A stretch of DNA of 64,000 bases from Brachynemurus nebulosus (taxonomy: Eukaryota > Arthropoda > Insecta > Neuroptera > Myrmeleontidae). Numbering within the stretch: position 1 is the first letter of the stretch; the number at the start of each line of letters is the position of its first letter. The notes beneath the pieces were generated by a model, which saw nothing but the letters and a program-made list of their open reading frames with translations, was not told the origin of the DNA and did not search any database. Below, piece by piece: positions 1 to 10,430 of this stretch. The position numbers were made by a program, and so were the translations under genes. The stretch lies in the NCBI GenBank assembly GCA_035578155.1, contig JAPWDM010000007.1:33640413-33704412 (forward strand), in the 5' to 3' direction.

Positions 1-888
1 GTACTTTACCAATTTTTGAATAATAAGAAAAATTAATTTTTACAGTACAAAGTGTAGTATACTTTTGCAATATGTCGCAAAATCATCTTGTTCCCAATAA
101 GCCACAAAAAAAAAAAAAAAAATGGAAAAGTTACATTGTCATTTGTGAAAAACTAAATGCGTGTTGGCTATGCATAAAAACCGATGAAATGGAGAATGCA
201 TAAGGACTTCGAAGATGTCTTCTTCGGAGTCCTAAAAATTGAATTATTGACCTTACTACACCATAACAACACTTACTGACGTTGAAGTATTCGTTAGTTT
301 ATTTAGTTCTCTAGATGATGTGACCCTTTCTAGATTGACAAACATATTTCAATGTTATTCCTAAGCGTCGTACGGTTATAGAAGTATATGAGCAGTGTCA
401 AAAGTTTGTCTTGTGCTTCGTACGAGATAACATTGTACTAATCTAAATATACTCACATACAATATAAGGGCTTCTTATATATTAGCACACTTAATACTTT
501 ATACAACAGTGGAGACAGTGGAGCAACATGAATATACATAAATGCCTTTTTGTTCAACGAATGATTATTTTATGTGACGAGGATGGCGCGATACGTATCG
601 ATGTGGGATTAAAAAAGACGCGAATACAATTATGAAACAAACATAATATAGACGAGATATATAAAATCACTTGTTAAGTCAACAGAATTAAATCATTTTC
701 GTCACTAGTTTTAGTTTTGTTGAAAGAAATAAATCGTTGATTGTTACAAAGATATTATTCTTTTGAATTAAATAACAACTTCTTTTGTTAAACTGTTTAT
801 TCTTCTAACTATAAGGTTTTGGATTAATAAATACTGTACATCCACGTAAATTTTGTTTTATCCAAATTTTTACATTATTTTGAATTTA
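1..888. other. Intergenic/intronic DNA, no feature recognised
   Basis: AT-rich sequence with an A-run near 106-121 and a small hairpin-like stretch around 206-232 (GAAGATGTCTTCTTC). I see no open frame of coding character, no splice-bounded exon and no transposon terminus before the mariner end at 889. Confidence 0.5.
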
Positions 889-1039
889 TTAGGTCATTCG
901 AAAGTTCGTGCCATTTTTGGAACCGCTCGGATGAATTCATATTTCTTCAGTAGCAACCGCAAACAAAACATGCAACAACATGTTAGTGTTAGGCCGATAG
1001 TGTTGCTTCTAATATGTATCATACATCTTTAAACAGTGT

Positions 1040-1830
1040 TTAAATAATTTTTTTTGTCGGTAATAATGAACAATCTTAGACATCAAGGAACATCATGTCA
1101 TTTTATATAGTGATGAGCAAATGCAAGACCAAGACCAAGACTGCCTTGTTCTTGCATTAAGAATTTTGGTCTTGATCTTGTTAGAGCAGTTTGAGTCTTG
1201 GTCTTGGTCTTGGTCTTGCAAAATGCAATCTTGGTCTTGGTCTTGGTATTGCTAAAAAATCTTGCACTTTCTTGCATTTTTTTCTCTCAGAATTTTCTCT
1301 CTTTACGGTATTAATTATACTTTCAAACTATTTAAATAGTTTAGCAAGAATCTTGCTTTTTTCTTGCTTTTGTCTTGGTCTTGCACACTTGAGTCTTGGT
1401 ATTGGTCTTGCAGCCATACTTATAGTCTTGGTCGTTGTCTTGCTCATGGTATACATAGTCTTGGTTTTGGTCTTGGTCTTCCAAAAAATGTAAGACCTAG
1501 ACAAGACTGCAAGACCAAGACTAATTTTGCTCATCACTAATTTTATACGAGTTTAAAAGAGGTACTAATGCTGTTGACGCAACGAGAAATATTTGTAGTA
1601 TTTATAGTGATGATGTGCTTTCTGACAAAACTTATAGAAAATGGTTTGCTAGATTTCAAAAGGGTAATTTTTCTTTGGAAGATGAAGATCCCTCCAGTCG
1701 ACTTGTGTGTATTGACGATAAATTTATTCGTCACGAAATAAAGCGAAACCTGAAGCAAACTGTTAAGAATTAGCAGCAACTTTTGAGCATTCAAAATCCA
1801 CAGTTTTCGGCCATTTGAAACTTGAATTCG
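1040..1830 (+). pseudogene. Mariner transposase N-terminal fragment, interrupted
   Basis: Skipping the inserted MITE (1108-1547), the conceptual product reads EHHVILYEFKRGTNAVDATR, then NICSIYSDDVLSDKTYRKWF and ARFQKGNFSLEDEDPSSR. This is the helix-turn-helix DNA-binding region of mariner transposases, with the family's WF-RF-GDFSLEDEPR signature clearly recognisable. A further stretch to about 1830 (KQTVKELAATFECSKSTVF, read across a stop) matches the second helix-turn-helix. Frameshifts, stops and the MITE insertion make it non-functional, and the D,D34D catalytic domain is absent. Mariner transposases move DNA by cut-and-paste at TA dinucleotides. Confidence 0.8.
1108..1539. mobile_element. 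hAT-like MITE with CTTGGT arrays (family 1, copy a)
   Basis: A 432-bp element bounded by inverted termini TAGTGATGAGCAAA / TTTGCTCATCACTA (right end TTTTGCTCATCACTA). It is flanked by a perfect 8-bp duplication ATTTTATA (1100-1107 and 1540-1547), the target-site length typical of hAT transposons. Much of it consists of repeated CTTGGT(CTTGCA) units on one strand, with the complement AAGACCAAGACC at both edges. The two short open frames inside it (SLGLGLGLA-like) are translations of this hexamer repeat, not genes. It lies inside a mariner relic, so it is the younger insertion. Confidence 0.85.
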
Positions 1831-1890
1831 GGATGGTCATTTACAGACAATATTTGAAGGAATTGAACAATAGTTTGTCTAGAACTTAGA

Positions 1891-3079
1891 ATTTTTGATA
1901 TCTAGATTCACAAAAAAAGGGAAAAAACGATTGAATAAAGAGTCTGAGAAAACGAACAAATTTCTTTTATTCGAATCTCCTGTTCTGGTAAACAATTTTG
2001 ATTCTAAGTTCCCCTGGGAAGAATTTCCTTATATGTATGTTTGGGCCTAAAATTTCTCTCGTAAAGTGGTAAAATTACTGTAACCAAATTTTTAGATAAG
2101 GAATCAGCAAAGCTTCAGTAAAATTTCGATTTCTTATTTGGTGAATTACTAGCCTAAAATCAACAAACCGACTGTCAAAAAAAAGCAAAATTAAAATTAA
2201 ACTTTGAGTACGTTGGGTTTAGATATTGATCCAGAACCTTCGCATTTTCGTCACTGAATTCGAAAATAATATTTTTATATTCTAATAACTAGAAATTAAG
2301 TCAAATATTTTGAGAATCACGTCGAGTGTTTTCATATTTATATTCACAACTGTAAAACAGTGTTGACCTCTTATATTATTTATGATAATTTATCGGGAAA
2401 TATATATATTTTAATTTATAACTTTTACTCTAGCCCATTAATAATAATAATAATATGAGCAATCATTATTATAATTACAGTAATTTTTAATCAATGCCCC
2501 CCATAATTATATTAGTAATTAAATGAAATATGATTTGAATTGTTTTAAATATTTTGTTTATCTAATAAATAGGCCGCTCGTTTTGGTAAATTACAATTAA
2601 TAATCATATTAAAATAATTGATTAAAATAAAATAAATATTATTTAAAATTTTCGGCCGCCATATTTTCCAACCCGTTACATTGTCAATAATATTTAAATG
2701 AAAATAACACCCGAAATTATTTTCCTCGCTTCAGTTAAAATTAATTAATTAATATTTGAAAGATTTACTTTGTGAAAATTCATATATTTTAAGATGAATT
2801 TTCATAAAGTGTTTTCTTCGTCACTTTTCATTAATAGATTAATTACAAGATAACGAGTCAATTTTTGAGATTTATCTCACCGTGAACATTTTATTTTGAG
2901 AAACAACATTAAAAATGTTTACTGATAATGCAACAAATTTTATGAGAACTACGTGAAAAAACTGAATTTTTTTTTAGAATATTGAGAACAGATCTTTGAA
3001 AATAATCTCGTGAAGGACCTAAAAACAAAGGAATTTTAAAATGGATTGTCTTTGTTGAAGTAAACAACGTTGCGTTACA
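1891..3079. other. AT-rich stretch, no gene seen
   Basis: Very AT-rich, with TAA/AAT runs around 2440-2460 and 2600-2660. No terminal repeats or coding-like frames recognised. Confidence 0.45.
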
Positions 3080-3083
3080 TTAA

Positions 3084-3754
3084 GGGGGGAGGGTGCTCCA
3101 GAACTTTCAAATTTTTCATTTTTTGTTTTGCGTTAAAAGTTCATTTGAACCTTAAGGAATATATTTCTAATGTTTTAATCCCAATAGAAAGACTATCTTA
3201 GGTAACGATAAACTGCTTTTCACTCTACTTTTCAAGAACGAAAACTTTTTAATAGCGTTTTTCTCAAAACAGGTTTTTTTCCGCGCCGTGGAACATAACT
3301 TAAAAATTATTAAGGTATTAACTTGAAATTTTGTACAGATATTCTTTAAGATATTGGCCTTTACATATACCTAAAATTTTGCATAAATTATTACTATAAA
3401 TATTGTTTATAACAATTTGTTTATAAAAAAAAAGTGAAATTTTTTCTTTTTTGTTTTAAATTTTTTTCTCATCAGAAAAGGTATATACAAAGCGTAATGA
3501 CTTATTTTAATAAAAAAATTTTGTCCGATTGAATTCAATTGATTATAAGAGGCTGGGCATTCCACGGCGCAAATTAAAAGAGTCAACTTGGAACAGCTGT
3601 AGCGCCGTCATTTTTTCTTTTTTTTGCATAAAAATTTATGAGTGAATACACCATAACATGTACTATACTATGTAACTTCATTTGATACAATAAATGTATC
3701 CAGTTTCTTAAAAAAAATTATTAAAAATCCTGTTGTTTGGAGGATCCTCCCCCC
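3084..3754. mobile_element. MITE-like element with G-rich inverted ends
   Basis: The left end is GGGGGGAGGGTGCTCCA and the right end, complemented, GGGGGGAGGATCCTCCAA. The flanks are TTAA (left) and TTGA (right), so a TTAA target like that of piggyBac elements is possible but not proven. The interior is AT-rich, has no open frame of note, and holds a second inverted pair (GCGCCGTGGAA near 3283 and TTCCACGGCGC near 3560). A fossil non-autonomous DNA transposon is the best reading. Confidence 0.55.
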
Positions 3755-4233
3755 TTGAACATTTAACAAGAGAGATTTGTTTATTAAATATCATATAATT
3801 TGAATCATTCTTCAGCTTCTTCATTTGTTTCGTACAACACCGTATGAATTAGTCGCGTTATACAAGGGTTGACTGTACATGGGTAATTTCCATATCACTG
3901 AAATATGTTCACTGATATTTAGGAATACTCATTTCACAAAATAAATTTAAAAAAAAAAAAAACAAACCATTGTTAATTCAAGCATATTTGCCAAAACCAC
4001 ACGCTACTTAAAATGTAATTACGCTAATTCAGTATTAAATTGTTAGTTAGGCTAAATTGTTAACAAAAAAAAACCCCACCCATACGATTAAAATTGTTAT
4101 TCAAACATGTTAAAAAAGGGATAGAACATCAAAATCAGTTTACACTTATTATGCTTTGTTATATTATGTTTAATTGTTAGTTATTTAAATTAAATACATA
4201 TTATTGTTAACCGAACAAAACCGTTTCGTTCAT
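3755..4233 (-). other. Probable 3' UTR/flank of the minus-strand gene
   Basis: Lies immediately downstream, in minus-strand sense, of the terminal coding exon. The complement contains an AATAAA hexamer around 3778-3785, a candidate polyadenylation signal. Otherwise AT-rich, with two short A-runs. The UTR assignment is an inference from position. Confidence 0.3.
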
Positions 4234-4397
4234 TCAAACGCATGGGTTAGTTAATACCGTATCGGTACCTCCATTGTAGTATTTATGGTGAATAAAATCA
4301 TAATAATTTGAATGGATACGATTGTCCCAGTATGGATATCGGGGCGCTTTCAGTACGTCCGGTGGTGAGATTCGTGGTGATTCTTCGGAAAGTTCGT
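4234..4397 (-). CDS. Terminal coding exon of an unidentified host gene
   Basis: On the minus strand, a long T-rich tract and TTTTTACAG (intron side from 4398) are followed by 164 nt. After two bases completing a split codon, these read 53 codons and TGA (4234-4236). The peptide begins ELSEESPRISPPDVLKAP, continues RYPYWDNRIHSNYYDFIH, and ends in NGGTDTVLTNPCV. It is acidic at first, then rich in Tyr/His/Asn, with a composition very unlike the surrounding AT-driven translations. No membrane segment or known domain is visible, and I do not recognise the protein. Upstream exons would lie at higher coordinates on the same strand; none is identified with confidence, so the intron may extend through much of the window. 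The other two frames have stops, which supports this one. Confidence 0.7.
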
Positions 4398-4405
4398 CTG
4401 TAAAA
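4398..4405 (-). promoter_or_regulatory. 3' splice site (acceptor) of the terminal exon
   Basis: In minus sense, TATTTTTACAG precedes the exon, and the 40 nt upstream are strongly T-rich, as expected of a polypyrimidine tract. The phase leaves two bases of a split codon at the exon start. Confidence 0.65.
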
Positions 4406-4621
4406 ATAAATCAATAAAAATTAAAAAAAGAATAAACAATAACTAAAAAAAAAATCCCAAAAGTAAAAAAAAATTTTGTGAAATCCTTAAAGTACTTTCC
4501 CTTATCGAGACGTGGGGTTACGGAACTTGAATGTACGGTTAATTTTGGTTAACTTTTCAATGGCTGATCCAAAAAATTTGAAAAATACAGACACTAGCAC
4601 TTGCTAAGTATACACAATTAA

Positions 4622-5547
4622 CCCTAGAATCATACGTACACGTCAAAACGACGAACGAACTTCTCTACCTGCTCCAATACTACAACTTGTCGATACCTGC
4701 TTGCTGTGAGATATCTGTTATCTAATTTATTTGTTGTTATAACACATAAGACGTATTTATTTTGTTTATAGTCATTGTCGTTTTGTTTGTATTGAAATAG
4801 TGTCCGTCAAAAGGACGTCGATGTATGATTACGCGATGTTTTTTTTTTTAAAGATTTTGTACTTCACATATAAAAGTTTTGCTAATTTTTCTAAAATTTA
4901 TTAAAGATATTATTAAAGATAATTAATTTATTCAATGATTATGATAATGTGAAAGATGATTACAGCTGTTTGACTTATAGAGGCCACATAATACTGAAAT
5001 TTTAATATATTGAATCAAAAACTAAAGAATGCGTTTCAAGTGACTTAATAAAAGATTAACAATTTATTTTGTGGAAAATATTTTAATTTTTATTATTTTT
5101 TGAGATCTTATTCGAAAAATTACTAACACATTTTAGAAAATTTACAAATGTGCCTAATGGGGGAAATAATTACATATCTATAGGAATATTTATGACTGAG
5201 AAATTTCACATTCTGTAAAGTCACACATGTCCACTGACTCATAGTAGTTCATAAATAAATTATTTGAAACACATGTTTTATGATACAATTGATCTATTTA
5301 TCTATTTTTTAATTTTTATAATGAAAATATGCTTTGATAAAAAGATTAAAAAAATTAATGAATATTTATATTAAGAAATTTTTCCAAATCCAATTTTTTT
5401 AAATATTTTGTTCGCTTTTGTAGTATTGTTATGTAAAAAAAAGGTTTTTTGCAAATAAACTCTAAAACTCTCCGTAAAAAGTCCATCCGTCAAAACGACG
5501 TCGATGTATGATTAACGTCTCTCGTAGACCAACGTATGATTCTAGGG
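4622..5547. mobile_element. piggyBac-like non-autonomous element A
   Basis: The inverted termini are CCCTAGAATCATACGT (left) and ACGTATGATTCTAGGG (right), with TTAA on both sides (4618-4621 and 5548-5551). TTAA duplication and a CCCTAGA- start are hallmarks of the piggyBac superfamily. Subterminal motifs CGTCAAAA-GACG and GACGTCGATGTATGATTA occur near both ends (4645, 4805 and 5489). The interior is AT-rich with no transposase frame, so it would need a transposase supplied in trans. Confidence 0.8.
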
Positions 5548-5820
5548 TTAAAATTATTTTTGCTAAATTTGAAGTAAAAGAAATTTTATATCGAGTTAGA
5601 TTTTGGTATTAGAAAACGTTCCTGTCAGTTCCTGCCAGAATTACAACCTTTCTAAAGCAGAATATTTTTCTTGTTTTGTTGCAGATGAACATAAACTCCA
5701 AAATCGTGTCAACCAGCAGATCACTTTTTTGCATGGCTACGTTTAAATCGCTAAAAGAACTTGAATTTTAAATAAACTTTGGGGTTATTGCAACTACAGG
5801 TAATGTTAAATAATAATAAT

Positions 5821-6574
5821 AAAGAAACGACTTACTACAAAACAAATCAAAGAAAATATAGATCGAAAAACCACAATCAAAATCTACATGTCAAAAAATA
5901 AAAACAAAAACAAATTGAACTAATAATTGTAAATCTAACATGTTTCGACAATCAGGACATCTTCAGAGATTATGGCAAAAATCAAAAATTTATAAAAAAC
6001 TGCAAAAAAGTAAAATAGAATTATAAAAGTCAAAAAAGTTTTTAAAAAGCAACATATCAAAATAGGTGAAGAACTCCATAACAAAGAAGTATGGGGTAAG
6101 AGTTTACCAAAATTACGAGAACAATGGATTTTGTATAATTCCAAACAGAGTGTTTTCGAATCGAAAAAAGACCAAAATACGGTCAATAAAAATAGTGCTT
6201 TGCTTAAATTATTATTTTTATTGACCGTATTTTTTTTTTTTTTTTTTGGTATTCTACAAAATCCTTTGTCCTCGTAATTTTGGTAAACTATTACTCCATA
6301 ATTTTTTGTTGTGGACTTCTTCACCTATTTTGATATGTTGTTTTTTAAAAACATTTTTGACTTTTATAATTCTATTTTAGTTTTTTGCTGCTTTTATTGT
6401 TATAAATTATTGATTTTTGTCATAATCTCTGAAGATGGCCTGATGCTCGAAACATGTTAGATTGACAATTATTGGTTCAATTTTTTTTTGTTTTTATTTT
6501 TTGACATGTAGATCTTGATTGTGATTTTTCGATCTATATTTTCTTTGATTTGCTTTGCAGGAAGTCATTTCTTT
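5821..6574. repeat. Large foldback (inverted repeat), about 370-bp arms
   Basis: The two halves are near reverse complements. Outer ends AAAGAAACGACTTACTAC and the complement of GAAGTCATTTCTTT pair. CAAATCAAAGAAAATATAG matches its complement near 6536-6555, and an innermost hairpin (ACGGTCAATAAAAATA / TATTTTTATTGACCGT) closes around 6205. Each arm contains CTGAAGATG...CGAAACATGT. A 129-codon minus-strand frame here is a by-product of the palindrome and T-runs. This is probably a foldback-type transposon or a head-to-head duplicated element. Confidence 0.8.
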
Positions 6575-6840
6575 TTGATTAGTATCCTTGTATTTTCATT
6601 TTTTGTGTATGAAAATTTATTTATATATTTTTTTTTAAATATCTATAAATAGATGGTAAGATATGGACAGTAACAATGTTAATTTGTTTTTTTTTTTTTA
6701 CTAATTTCTAAAAATAACCGACATTTTTGCTCTTTAGACAAAAAGACTCCTTAAGAGACTGAAGTAAGATCCGTGCAAGTAACAATGTAAAGGTGGTACA
6801 AGACTAGTGTCTACCCAATGATGAACCTTGACGTAATACA
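6575..6840. other. Spacer, no feature recognised
   Basis: T-rich sequence with oligo-T runs. No terminal repeat or coding signal seen. Confidence 0.4.
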
Positions 6841-7035
6841 CAGGCCCGACGAGAGGGCAGGGTAGCCGAGGTTGCAGCCCCGGGGCCTGCACCTGAGGAG
6901 GGGCCTCGTAGCTATCGGTAGTTGGCCCGGGAAAAAAGCTGAGAGTTTGTTTTTCCTCACTACTTATTTTTTTTTGGTGGGAAATTTAAAAAAATGCGGT
7001 TTATTCTCGGGGCCCGCCATTTTTCTACATGTCGA
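6841..7035. mobile_element. hAT-terminus-like GC-rich remnant (repeat D, copy 1)
   Basis: A GC-rich island (CGACGAGAGGGCAGGGTAGC ... GGGGCCTGCACC ... GGCCCGGGAAAAA ... GGGAAATTT ... GGGGCCCGCCATTTTTCT). It aligns in the same order with 22020-22185. Runs of GGGCCC next to poly-A/T resemble the ends of the hAT element at 62922-63836. No duplication was found, so it is treated as a decayed fragment. Confidence 0.55.
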
Positions 7036-8338
7036 ATACGCACTTGGGAAATCTTTTTAGAGTCCTTTGATGATAATAACCAAAACTTCAATTTCAAAAA
7101 AAAAAAAAAAAAAAAAAAATTGTCGAATAAAAACAATAAAGTTCCTAAAAGAACTAGCACTAATACCGCTATCCATATAAAAACCAATTTGTAATAGAGC
7201 CATGAAACAAAAGACATTTGTACCCGTGACAAATTCAATATTAGACATTTTCGAAGGCGTCGAACCAATCGCATAGGAGGCGAGGCGTGTAGGGAGTGGA
7301 ATGGTCGAGGCCATAACTCGGTCGTGGCACGTATCATCTTTCCATTATTAATTTTATTGCATTTTGTCACATAAAAATGTTGTCCATGTCAGTCAGCAGT
7401 CAGCCATATTGCCACGTCGTAAATGTACGATCACCTTAACAGAAAAAAAAACTCACGCATCGATTCATAAAAGCTCCGATTGCACGAAGTCACCATTCCA
7501 GTGTCACACGCCAGTCTAGTCACAAAAGCTCGCTTGAACTCGTTTACAATTGAGTTAATATTTTATTGCTATAATATTAAATAACTGATAAAATATTATA
7601 TAATGCGCTATCACTTTTGTTGAAATTGTAAATGGTGTTTTACAACACGATACAGTATGTCACAAAATATGTGTAACATTTTGTAATCGTTCAGAGAATT
7701 AATTATAAAAAAAAATAATTGATTTTGTTAAAATATTTAGGTTTATTTAACACTTTCATTGCAAAGCTAAAAATATAGACTTGGGTATTCTTGTTTAAAT
7801 TTTTATAAATTTAGAGAAAATTCCCTGAAATCACAAGTTCAAATAATTTTTTTAGGACTTATTTATTATTTTTCTATTTCTTTTTTTATTTTTGAAAATT
7901 TTTTTAATCAGTGGCTTGATGTAAAAATAGTCATAGTTTAGCTAAATTTTCAAGTAAAACAAATCTTTTTCATTATAAAATATGAAAATTAAAATATTTT
8001 CGTTATGGTTACGAAAATATTTTCCGATAAAACATGTCTCTTTGCAGTGAACAATTAACTGTAAAAACTGTGTGACCGAATGGTAACACAATATTGATGA
8101 ATCAGTTATTAATGAAATTTCACATTGTACCAAACAAAATAAGTATAGAATTACGTCTCGATTGTAACTCCCTCCCCGCAGGTAGTTCAGCATAACTTTC
8201 TACACAACCCCACCCTCCACCGGCCAGACAGCGTAGTTTATTGGCTTTCTCTTAGTTGACAGAACGTCATCAATATTATCATACTTACAATAGTACTTTA
8301 TCAAACGACGCTAACACACAAAAGCAAAGATTGTTCAT
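7036..8338. other. Intergenic/intronic DNA with an A-run; no gene seen
   Basis: A 22-base A-run lies at 7098-7119. A moderately GC-rich stretch at 7230-7330 and 7385-7560 lacks a sustained frame, and 8165-8240 is C-rich (CCCTCCCCGCAGG). Short frames on both strands overlap and are mutually exclusive, and none resembles a protein I know. Confidence 0.4.
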
Positions 8339-8340
8339 TA

Positions 8341-9215
8341 GGGTGGTCCTTAAAAAACTAATGTTTAAAAATTACTAGGGGCACCCGCTCATTTTGTTCC
8401 ACAATATGAAAAGAGATTTCCATAAAAATTTTGGATTTTTAAAAAATGTTTTAGGGGTCGCTACCAAGTTTTGAATTTTCAAAATAATCGAAGATTTTTC
8501 AAAATTTCTATAAAATTTCGTCAAATTTGTGAGCACCAAAGTGACTATGATTATGAATTAAACAAATAAATTAGGACACTACATTAATTTTTAATTACAT
8601 ATCACTCACTCATAGCTCATTAAACAGATGTACTCAGAGTCTGGATGACACTGCAAAGCGCATGTCTGGGAATATCTATTTAATGAGCTATGCGCTAGTG
8701 ATATGTAATTAAAAGTTAATGTAATAATAAACAAATATTTTACTTCGCAAAAATACCACTTTTATTTTGAAACTGTGACAATATTGTTTCGAACCGTCAT
8801 GTCAGTTCGTTTTCAAACAGAAAAAACAATTCTGTTTGAAAATGAACTAACGGTTCGAAACAATATTGTCACAGTTTCAAAATAAAAGTGGTATTTTTGC
8901 GAAGTAAAATATTTGTTTATTATTTACAAATATGGAATACCATAAAGTAACGCCCAAATCTATTAATAGTTAATGTAATGTCCTAAATTATTATTTAGTT
9001 CATAATCAATGTCACTTTGGTGCTCACCAACTTGATGAAATTTTATAGAAATTTTGAAAAATCTTCGATTATTTTGAAAATTCAAAGCTTGGTAGCGACG
9101 CCTAAAACATTTTTTAAAAATCGAAAATTTTTATGGAAGTCTTTTTTCATATTGTGGAACAAAATGAACGGGTGCCCCTAGTAATTTTTAAATATTAGTT
9201 TCTTAAGGACCACCC
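8341..9215. mobile_element. 875-bp foldback element with nested hairpins
   Basis: The termini GGGTGGTCCTTAAAAAACTA and TAGTTTCTTAAGGACCACCC are inverted and each is flanked by TA. The outer arms (about 8341-8598 and 8955-9215) pair over about 250 bp. Inside are two further palindromes. One (about 8575-8725) pairs ACATATCACT...TAGCTCATTAAA with its complement. The other (about 8726-8925) is a nearly perfect hairpin whose 95-bp arms include GTGACAATATTGTTTCGAAC. No protein is encoded. A TA-inserting MITE or foldback that collected other palindromic elements fits. Confidence 0.85.
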
Positions 9216-9217
9216 TA

Positions 9218-9720
9218 TTGTTTATACAATTTTGTCCAAAACTGTTGATTGTTCTTTTTGAATTCTACACAACAAATAAAATTGAGCAGATCATAATACA
9301 ATGAGCAAACAATATACGGAATTGAGCGCAAACAAACAAATATATAATACACTGCGTTGCGTTCACCATGCTCTCGAAGCAATGTTGTCTGTCTCGACCG
9401 TTCAGTGCATGTCGAACAGAGATAGACAAATTGTTTAATACGTTTAAACAATCGAGATAACAAAACAAAAGAAAAGAGTGAAACATTGTGAATACACATA
9501 TTCACGTATTGAATGTTTCATTTTATAAATGGCAGACTGCATTGTAGTTTGGTGTCATGCACGGATCGAGTGGCGGGAGAGGGGATACTATTGTCCCCCA
9601 TTTTGTGTAAATGGAAAAATAATTTTTTTCCGGTCGATGGTACCATAACTTTCGATTTTAAACTCTGATCATTGATTTGTACGTTACGATAATGTTACTT
9701 TTGCTACAGTCACAACGGTT
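9218..9720. other. Spacer, no feature recognised
   Basis: Contains a 96-codon minus-strand frame (9215-9505) of low-complexity composition that begins inside the foldback edge. No recognisable protein. Confidence 0.4.
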
Positions 9721-9797
9721 GACACGTAAGCCAGTGGTTAGGCGTCAAAAAAAACCGATGGATTGCCGGTTCGATTCCATGCGTCTCTATAATTTTT
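9721..9797 (+). repeat. tRNA-like sequence 1
   Basis: A GTAAGCCAGTGGTTAGGCGT stretch resembles a tRNA D-arm/A box, and CCGGTTCGATTCC a T-arm/B box, about 33 bases apart. The ends GACACG.. and ..GCGTCTC pair only partly, and a T10 run (9788-9797) follows, as in a Pol III terminator. Stem pairing is too poor for a working tRNA, so a tRNA-derived SINE head or tRNA pseudogene is more likely. Confidence 0.55.
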
Positions 9798-9872
9798 TTT
9801 TTAATTTTTGCAATATTGTACAATGCTTAGTCATTATATTGTACGATGTTATAATTTAATGTAGTTGCTCTG

Positions 9873-10375
9873 AGATAGTCAGGTACAAAAGTATATCTCA
9901 GCGAAAAAATTTTCTTTTATCAAAAATTAAATAATTTATTAATATTCTTTAGTTATTATATTTGTATACCACTTGTGTTTTTAAATTTCCGCGCGCTTAT
10001 GTTGTAGCAATAAAAAAGCATTTTTGAAAAAGCGTTGTAAAAACGTTGTAAAATGATATTTATAAATTATATTTAAAAAACGGCGTGGTGAATAATTTTT
10101 ATTTCTTATTAAATATGGTTTGTAACTTTGTATTTTATAACATATTAAATTTTTATCAAATTCCTTTGACACGTTTTCATTTTATTCAATAGAGTTTTCC
10201 CATAATAGCCCGTGTTAAAATTACAAAACTTTGAAATCGTTTTTCTCAAAATTGCGGTGGTTAATTTTTTTTTTCGGTAAGGGCTCGTATTATTGGTATT
10301 GAATTAAATAAATATCTAGAGAAATTTCGTTAAAATCCTTTCAAAAAATCGTTTAATCGACCAACTCCCTTAAAG
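9873..10375 (+). repeat. Repeat C, copy 1 (about 500 bp)
   Basis: It starts around GTACAAAAGTATATCTCAGC and ends at CGACCAACTCCCTT. An inverted copy lies at 20222-20702, with matching stretches such as TATGTTGTAGCAATA, GGCGTGGT and ATTCCTTTGACACGTTTTCA throughout. No coding frame. It is unclassified and apparently interspersed. Confidence 0.75.
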
Positions 10376-10430
10376 AAATTATTATTATTATTTTTAAGAA
10401 ATTTAAAAAAGAAAAACTTAATAAAATTGA

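Larger units (their letters stand above)
889..1890 (+). mobile_element. Mariner-family transposon relic (copy 1), 3' truncated
   Basis: The left terminus reads TTAGGTCATTCGAAAGTTCG after a TA, closely matching the left terminus of the second mariner copy at 17578 (TCAGGTCAATCCATAAGTTC). A decayed transposase N-terminal half follows from about 1040. The element is interrupted by a 432-bp MITE with its 8-bp duplication. Homology fades near 1880 and I see no right terminal repeat, so the catalytic half is missing. The right boundary is approximate. Confidence 0.75.

Noticed and set aside
1191..1537. SLGLGLGLA-type frames in the CTTGGT arrays (also 18037-18291 and 32957-33217)
   Set aside because: Translation of a hexamer repeat inside MITEs bounded by 8-bp duplications.
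5935..6324. 129-codon minus-strand frame
   Set aside because: Lies within a palindrome and T-runs; Lys/Phe/Ile-biased and not protein-like.
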